DNA from: Chloroflexota bacterium
GTDB taxonomy: Bacteria; Chloroflexota; Anaerolineae; Promineifilales; Promineifilaceae
Direction of reading: 5' to 3'
Assembly: GCA_024278255.1 (NCBI GenBank)
Contig: JAJRTP010000519.1
Span: 1-9,957, forward strand
DNA length: 9,957 bases
Both the position numbers and the translations under genes were made by a program. The notes beneath the pieces were generated by a model. That model was not told the origin of the DNA. It made no database searches and was given only the letters and a program-made list of their open reading frames with translations. Positions 6,601 through 9,957 of the stretch are shown one piece after another (within the stretch, counting starts at the first letter, position 1; every line of letters begins with the position of its first letter).

Positions 6601-7689
6601 ATGCAGCTAAAAGTTGAACGACGACTCGAAGTGCCGGGCTGGATGAGCCTGTTGGCGATCATTGTTGCTGTAATCGCGGCCCTGTTCATCGGTGGAATAC
6701 TGCTGGCCTATGGCGGGTTGAACCCCGTGGTAGCCTATAAGCAAATGTTCAAGATTGCCTTTACCGACAAATATTCCCTGTCGGATACATTGGTTAAAGC
6801 TACCCCATTATTATTAGCCAGCCTGGGCGTTACCGTTGCTTTTCGCATGAAACTATGGAACATCGGCGCCGAGGGACAGCTACTTATTGGCGCCTGGGGC
6901 GCTACTTTGGTAGCTCTCTTTCTGCTGCCCAAGGACACATCCCGCCCTGTGATGCTGCTGGTGATGGTAATTGCCGGGTTTATTGGCGGCGGCTTGTGGG
7001 GCTTGATTCCCGGCGTCCTCAAAGCGTATTTGAACGTCAATGAAATCATCACTTCCCTGATGCTCACCTATGTGGCTGTCTTCTTCAATAATTATTTCAT
7101 TTACGGCCCCTGGTCGGCCGGAGGATTTGGCCTGACCGCCCAATTCCCCAAATCAGCCTGGTTTCCCCGCTTGCTGGATTATGCAGATCCATACCCCTAT
7201 TTCCGGGGGATGACAGCCCATACCGGGTTTTTGTTGGGGGTATTGGTTGCTTTCATCTTGTACGCCCTCTTTAAGCGCAGCCAGTGGGGGTACAAAACCA
7301 AATTGATTGGAGATAATCCTAACGCGGCCCGTTTTGCCGGCATCAATATTCGTCGGCAAATCATGTTGGCCTTTCTTATCTCTGGCGGTCTGGCTGGTTT
7401 GGCAGGTATGTCGGAAGTGGCCGGTGTTGTTCACCGGTTACAAGAAAGTTTTTCGCCCGGTTATGGTTTTACGGCCATCATTGTAGCCTGGTTGGCTAAT
7501 CTCAATCCGCTGCTGGTCATTATAGTGGCTTATTTATTTGGCGGCTTGCTGGTGGGGGGTGATGCCATTCAGCCGGCCGGGATTCCGCTTATGATTCAAG
7601 GCATTATCATGTTTTGCGTCATCAGCGCCAGTTTGCTGACGCGCTATCGGGTTCGTTTTGTGCGTAAAGATAAAGTTATTTCTACTTAG
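6601..7689 (+). CDS. ABC importer permease 1, BMP/nucleoside type (NupP/YufP-like)
   Basis: This inner-membrane subunit (362 residues) belongs to the BPD_transp_2 / COG4603 family and pairs with the permease that follows. Hydrophobic segments are spread over the whole length (first about 15-37, last about 330-347; some 9-10 in total). Family landmarks include TPLLLASLGVTVAFRMKLWNIGAEGQ (parts of 68-93), NVNEIITSLMLTY (145-157), GDNPNAARFAGI (237-248), SGGLAGLAGMSEVAG (261-275) and GFTAIIVAWLANLNP (289-303). The N-terminus is a short charged cytosolic stretch (KVERRLE). The ATG at 6601 follows GGAGG (6592-6596) by four bases. It lies 51 bases after the ATPase gene, with no terminator seen, so the same transcript is expected. 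The family assignment is firm; the substrate is inferred from relatives only. Confidence 0.92.
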   Translation: MQLKVERRLEVPGWMSLLAIIVAVIAALFIGGILLAYGGLNPVVAYKQMFKIAFTDKYSLSDTLVKATPLLLASLGVTVAFRMKLWNIGAEGQLLIGAWGATLVALFLLPKDTSRPVMLLVMVIAGFIGGGLWGLIPGVLKAYLNVNEIITSLMLTYVAVFFNNYFIYGPWSAGGFGLTAQFPKSAWFPRLLDYADPYPYFRGMTAHTGFLLGVLVAFILYALFKRSQWGYKTKLIGDNPNAARFAGINIRRQIMLAFLISGGLAGLAGMSEVAGVVHRLQESFSPGYGFTAIIVAWLANLNPLLVIIVAYLFGGLLVGGDAIQPAGIPLMIQGIIMFCVISASLLTRYRVRFVRKDKVIST

Positions 7690-7745
7690 GCATTAAGTAA
7701 TCAGGTAATTGGTAATGACTCAATTACCCACAAGAGACGTGACTT

Positions 7746-8726
7746 ATGGAAGCTGCATCGCTTGTTTTCATCATTAATATCATCGGCGCAGGTCTGCGGA
7801 CGGGCACGCCATTGTTGTTTGCCACGACGGGGGAGTTGTTGACAGAACGCTCTGGCGTATTGAATTTGGGTGTGGAGGGGATGATGCTGGTCGGGGCGCT
7901 GGCCGGTTTTGCCGTCTCCTACAATACAGGGAATCCCTGGGTGGGCGTGTTGGCCGGTATGCTGGCTGGGGGAGTTTTGAGCCAGCTTCATGCCTTTGTC
8001 ACGGTGACGCTGCGCGGTGATCAGGTGGTAAGTGGCTTGGCATTGACGTTTGTGGGGCGGGGGTTAACGGCCGTACTCGGCGCACCCTACGTCCAAATCC
8101 GGGACATCCCCACCTTGCCCACCATCAGCTTACCCTTTCTGGAAAGCATTCCTATTATCGGCCCCCTTATCCTGTTCCCCTTATTCGGCAATCAAAATGT
8201 GGTGGTCTGGCTGGGCTTTCTGCTCACACCGTTTGTCGCTTTTTACATTGCCCGCACTCGCAGCGGCTTGAATTTACGAGCGGTCGGGGAATATCCAGCG
8301 GCCGTAGATGCGGTAGGCATGAGCGTGGCCAAGCTGCGTTATTTTTACATTTTTATTGGCGGCGTATTGGCCGGGCTGGCCGGGGCGGCTTTGTCGTTAG
8401 CCATTACCCCGCTGTGGATTGAAGACATGACGGCCGGACAAGGCTGGATTGCTGTCGGTCTGGTCATTTTTGCTCAATGGAACCCGTGGCGGGCGGCCCT
8501 GGGCGCTTACATTTTTGGCGCGCTGCGGCGGCTGCCGTTGGATTTGCAGTCGGTACCCTGGCTGCCTTTCGCCAGCAACCCGATTTTAGGCGTCTGGCTT
8601 TCCATGATTCCCTACCTGTTCACCATCGTGGCTCTGATGCTGACCTCCAATGCCCGCTCCCGCAAACGAATGGGTACGCCGGCCGCTCTGGGCATTCCCT
8701 ACGTGCGCGGTGAACGGGGGTTATAA
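7746..8726 (+). CDS. ABC importer permease 2, BMP/nucleoside type (NupQ/YufQ-like)
   Basis: This is the second channel subunit (326 residues, COG1079 type), completing the binding protein-ATPase-permease-permease set. Motifs: TGELLTERSGVLNLGVEGMM (28-47) with LVGA after it, the classic signature of this subunit; GDQVVSGLALTF (91-102); GLNLRAVGEYPAAVDAVG (174-191); SLAITPLWIEDMTAGQGWIA (217-236); and IFAQWNPWRAALGAYIFGA (241-259). About 8-9 hydrophobic segments are seen, and the C-terminus is basic (ARSRKR) and cytosolic. The ATG at 7746 has only a weak AGAGACG upstream, so translation may be lower than for permease 1 or may depend on coupling. The 56-base gap from permease 1 holds a weak stem (GGTAATTG, 7704-7711, with CAATTACC, 7721-7728). 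The downstream phosphatase starts seven bases after the stop. Confidence 0.92.
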   Translation: MEAASLVFIINIIGAGLRTGTPLLFATTGELLTERSGVLNLGVEGMMLVGALAGFAVSYNTGNPWVGVLAGMLAGGVLSQLHAFVTVTLRGDQVVSGLALTFVGRGLTAVLGAPYVQIRDIPTLPTISLPFLESIPIIGPLILFPLFGNQNVVVWLGFLLTPFVAFYIARTRSGLNLRAVGEYPAAVDAVGMSVAKLRYFYIFIGGVLAGLAGAALSLAITPLWIEDMTAGQGWIAVGLVIFAQWNPWRAALGAYIFGALRRLPLDLQSVPWLPFASNPILGVWLSMIPYLFTIVALMLTSNARSRKRMGTPAALGIPYVRGERGL

Positions 8727-8733
8727 ACCCCAC

Positions 8734-9384
8734 ATGGCGAAATTCTGGTTTATCCGGCACGGCGAAAGTATTTCCAATGCGAATTTACCGACGACCCATC
8801 CGGCCGCTTCGGAATTGACGCCGCGGGGGGAGTTGGAGGCGGAGTATATTGCCCTGGCATTCAGTGAAGCGCCAGATTTGATTGTGGTTTCCCCTTATGC
8901 GCGTGCCAAGCAAACGGCCGTACCCACCACCAACCGCTTTCCCCACGTCCCCGTAGAAGAATGGCCCGTGTACGAATTTACCTATCTGCACCCGGAACGG
9001 TACAACGGCACCACCGGTAGCGAACGCGGCCCTCATGCCCGCGGCTACTGGGATCGCTGCGACCCGTATGAACAGGAAATGGCCGGCGGCGAATCGTTTG
9101 CTGATTTGTGGCAGCGGATCATTGCTTTGCGGGAACGGCTGCGGGGGCATGATGTGGGATTTACGGCCGTATTCAGTCACGGTCTCTTTTTACGCGCCCT
9201 ACTCTACCTGCTGCTCACCGGGCAGGAAGAGGTGACGCCGGATTTGATGTGGCGGTACAAGCGATTTATCGAAGGTATCTGGCTGCCCAACGGGGCGATT
9301 TGGGAAGTAAATGTGGCGGATAACGGCCGTATCACCTTCACCGGTTTCATCTCTGACCATATGCCCGTAAATTTAGATGCTTGA
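8734..9384 (+). CDS. Histidine phosphatase superfamily protein (phosphoglycerate mutase-like)
   Basis: This is a 216-residue cytosolic branch-1 histidine phosphatase. The phosphohistidine motif FIRHGES is at 6-12 with catalytic His9. SPYARAKQTA (53-62) supplies the second-pocket arginine (Arg57), VYEF (79-82) the acidic proton donor candidate (Glu81) and FSHGLFLRALL the second histidine (His149). All four core residues are present, so it should be active. Members dephosphorylate small phosphoesters (sugar phosphates, nucleotides, cofactor precursors) or mutate phosphoglycerate; the sequence does not tell which. I start at ATG 8734 because the motif then sits at residue 9, as is usual. An in-frame ATG at 8650 would overlap permease 2 by 77 bases. 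The gene follows permease 2 by seven bases and overlaps the next gene by eight, which implies one transcript. A link to use of the imported solute is inference. Confidence 0.88.
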   Translation: MAKFWFIRHGESISNANLPTTHPAASELTPRGELEAEYIALAFSEAPDLIVVSPYARAKQTAVPTTNRFPHVPVEEWPVYEFTYLHPERYNGTTGSERGPHARGYWDRCDPYEQEMAGGESFADLWQRIIALRERLRGHDVGFTAVFSHGLFLRALLYLLLTGQEEVTPDLMWRYKRFIEGIWLPNGAIWEVNVADNGRITFTGFISDHMPVNLDA

Positions 9385-9853
9385 AGAACGTTTTGTGTGT
9401 GCGCTAAGGCTGCTTTATGAAGGATTGGAGGATACGGCCGTGGCCTGGGCCATTACCGGAAGTTGTGGTTTTGCCTTGCAAAGCGTCCCTGTTATACCCA
9501 ATGATATTGACGTCCAGACGGGTCGAGACGGCGCTTATGCTATTGCCGAACAATTCGTCCCGTATGTCGTAGACCCTGTGGTTTTTCGGGTTTCTCCTAT
9601 CATTAAATCCTATTTTGGCCGGTTGATGGTAGAAGGTGTTCAGGTAGAAATTATGGGGGATGTACAAAAACGGGTAAATGGACGGTGGGAGCCGCCGGTA
9701 GATATTTTGCCGATCAGACAGTTCGTGCAAATTGAGAACATGGCGCTTCCTGTATTGTCTCTGGCGTATGAATATGAAGCCTATCGTCAACTTGGCCAGG
9801 TGGAAAAGGCAGAAATGTTACTGCCATGGGTGAACAGTAGATTTGTTTCATAA
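9377..9853 (+). CDS. Small nucleotidyltransferase-fold protein (polymerase-beta superfamily)
   Basis: This is a 158-residue protein with the minimal nucleotidyltransferase fold. TGSCGFAL (27-34) carries the Gly-Ser of the active-site turn, PNDIDVQT (41-48) holds the DxD metal pair (Asp43, Asp45), and VEIMGD (90-95) gives the third acidic residue (Glu91). The C-terminal segment ALPVLSLAYEYEAYRQLGQV followed by EKAEML resembles stand-alone proteins related to lincosamide/aminoglycoside nucleotidyltransferases and to MNT-type antitoxins. The real substrate is unknown; no HEPN partner gene is adjacent, so a toxin-antitoxin role is unsupported. The ATG at 9377 lies within the last codons of the phosphatase gene (overlap 9377-9384), so translation is probably coupled. 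All three acidic positions are intact. It is the last gene before a mobile element. Confidence 0.75.
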   Translation: MLEERFVCALRLLYEGLEDTAVAWAITGSCGFALQSVPVIPNDIDVQTGRDGAYAIAEQFVPYVVDPVVFRVSPIIKSYFGRLMVEGVQVEIMGDVQKRVNGRWEPPVDILPIRQFVQIENMALPVLSLAYEYEAYRQLGQVEKAEMLLPWVNSRFVS

Positions 9854-9877
9854 TAAAACATGCTCTAGGATAGAGAC

Positions 9878-9957
9878 ATGATATTTCGATATACAAGATT
9901 AAAAAAGCACCCAGTAGTTTTCCGTGCAGTCACAGGACTGCGCGTTGGCGAGTTCAA
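9878..9957 (+). mobile_element. Transposase N-terminus, IS5-like with HTH_Tnp_4-type start (runs off the window)
   Basis: The 26 codons from ATG at 9878 read MIFRYTRLKKHPVVFRAVTG then LRVGEF. The pattern of a short Tyr/Leu/Lys start followed by P..FR..TGL...EF is the N-terminal helix-turn-helix of DDE transposases in the IS5 group. AGGA at 9867-9870 is a fair ribosome site. The catalytic DDE domain and the right end are beyond the window. The left terminal inverted repeat should lie close upstream in 9854-9877; CTCTA.GGA.TAGAG (9863-9875) is a small palindrome there, but I cannot fix the boundary. The nucleotidyltransferase gene just upstream keeps its normal end, so the insertion did not break it. 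Confidence 0.65.

Noticed and set aside
7704..7728. Stem GGTAATTG/CAATTACC as a terminator between the permeases
   Set aside because: It has only 8 weak base pairs, a 9-base loop and no T-run, and it lies inside an obvious operon.
8717..8731. GGGGTT/AACCCC stem at the permease 2-phosphatase junction
   Set aside because: The 6-bp stem overlaps the stop codon and lacks a T-run; probably incidental.
8650..8733. ATG start for the phosphatase at 8650
   Set aside because: It overlaps permease 2 by 77 bases and adds residues with no family resemblance; FIRHGES should sit near the N-terminus.

Overview
The window appears to be two unrelated pieces of DNA joined near position 1556-1567. Positions 1 to about 1555 are AT-rich (roughly one third G+C in sampled lines) and carry archaeal-type genes on the minus strand: the N-terminal part of a serine hydroxymethyltransferase and a long charged coiled-coil protein. 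From about 1570 to the end the DNA is clearly richer in G+C (about half or more). It looks like a Chloroflexota genome of the Anaerolineae kind, judged from the gene types, the Glu/Ala/Pro-rich lipoprotein linker and the many dispersed palindromes. The join lies inside a reading frame, so one ORF begins as leucyl aminopeptidase (PepA) and ends as the archaeal coiled-coil protein. A metagenome assembly chimera is the simplest explanation.

Layout of the bacterial part: a pepA 5' fragment on the minus strand (1556-1816); a divergent intergenic region with two palindromic repeats and a possible sigma70 promoter; a membrane protein with an HExxH metalloprotease motif and a TPR-like C-terminus (2098-3333); then a complete BMP-family ABC importer with substrate-binding lipoprotein (3553-4917), double-NBD ATPase (4999-6549), permease 1 (6601-7689) and permease 2 (7746-8726). 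A histidine phosphatase (8734-9384) and a small polymerase-beta-type nucleotidyltransferase (9377-9853) follow closely on the same strand. The start of an IS transposase (9878 onward) runs off the window.

How the genes fit together: the four transporter genes have the order and conserved motifs of the nucleoside importers NupNOPQ (YufNOPQ) of Bacillus and BmpA-NupABC of lactic acid bacteria. The lipoprotein captures a nucleoside-like or flavin-like solute outside the cell, the two permeases form the channel, and the ATPase drives uptake. The phosphatase starts 7 bp after permease 2 and the nucleotidyltransferase overlaps it by 8 bp, so both are probably co-transcribed with the importer, but nothing shows a shared pathway.

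The strongest unexplained signal is the palindromic octamer ACGGCCGT. It occurs 12 times in the 8.4 kb bacterial part and never in the archaeal part, and 10 of the 11 coding copies are read as Thr-Ala-Val. I see no CRISPR array, tRNA or rRNA, and no defence system.
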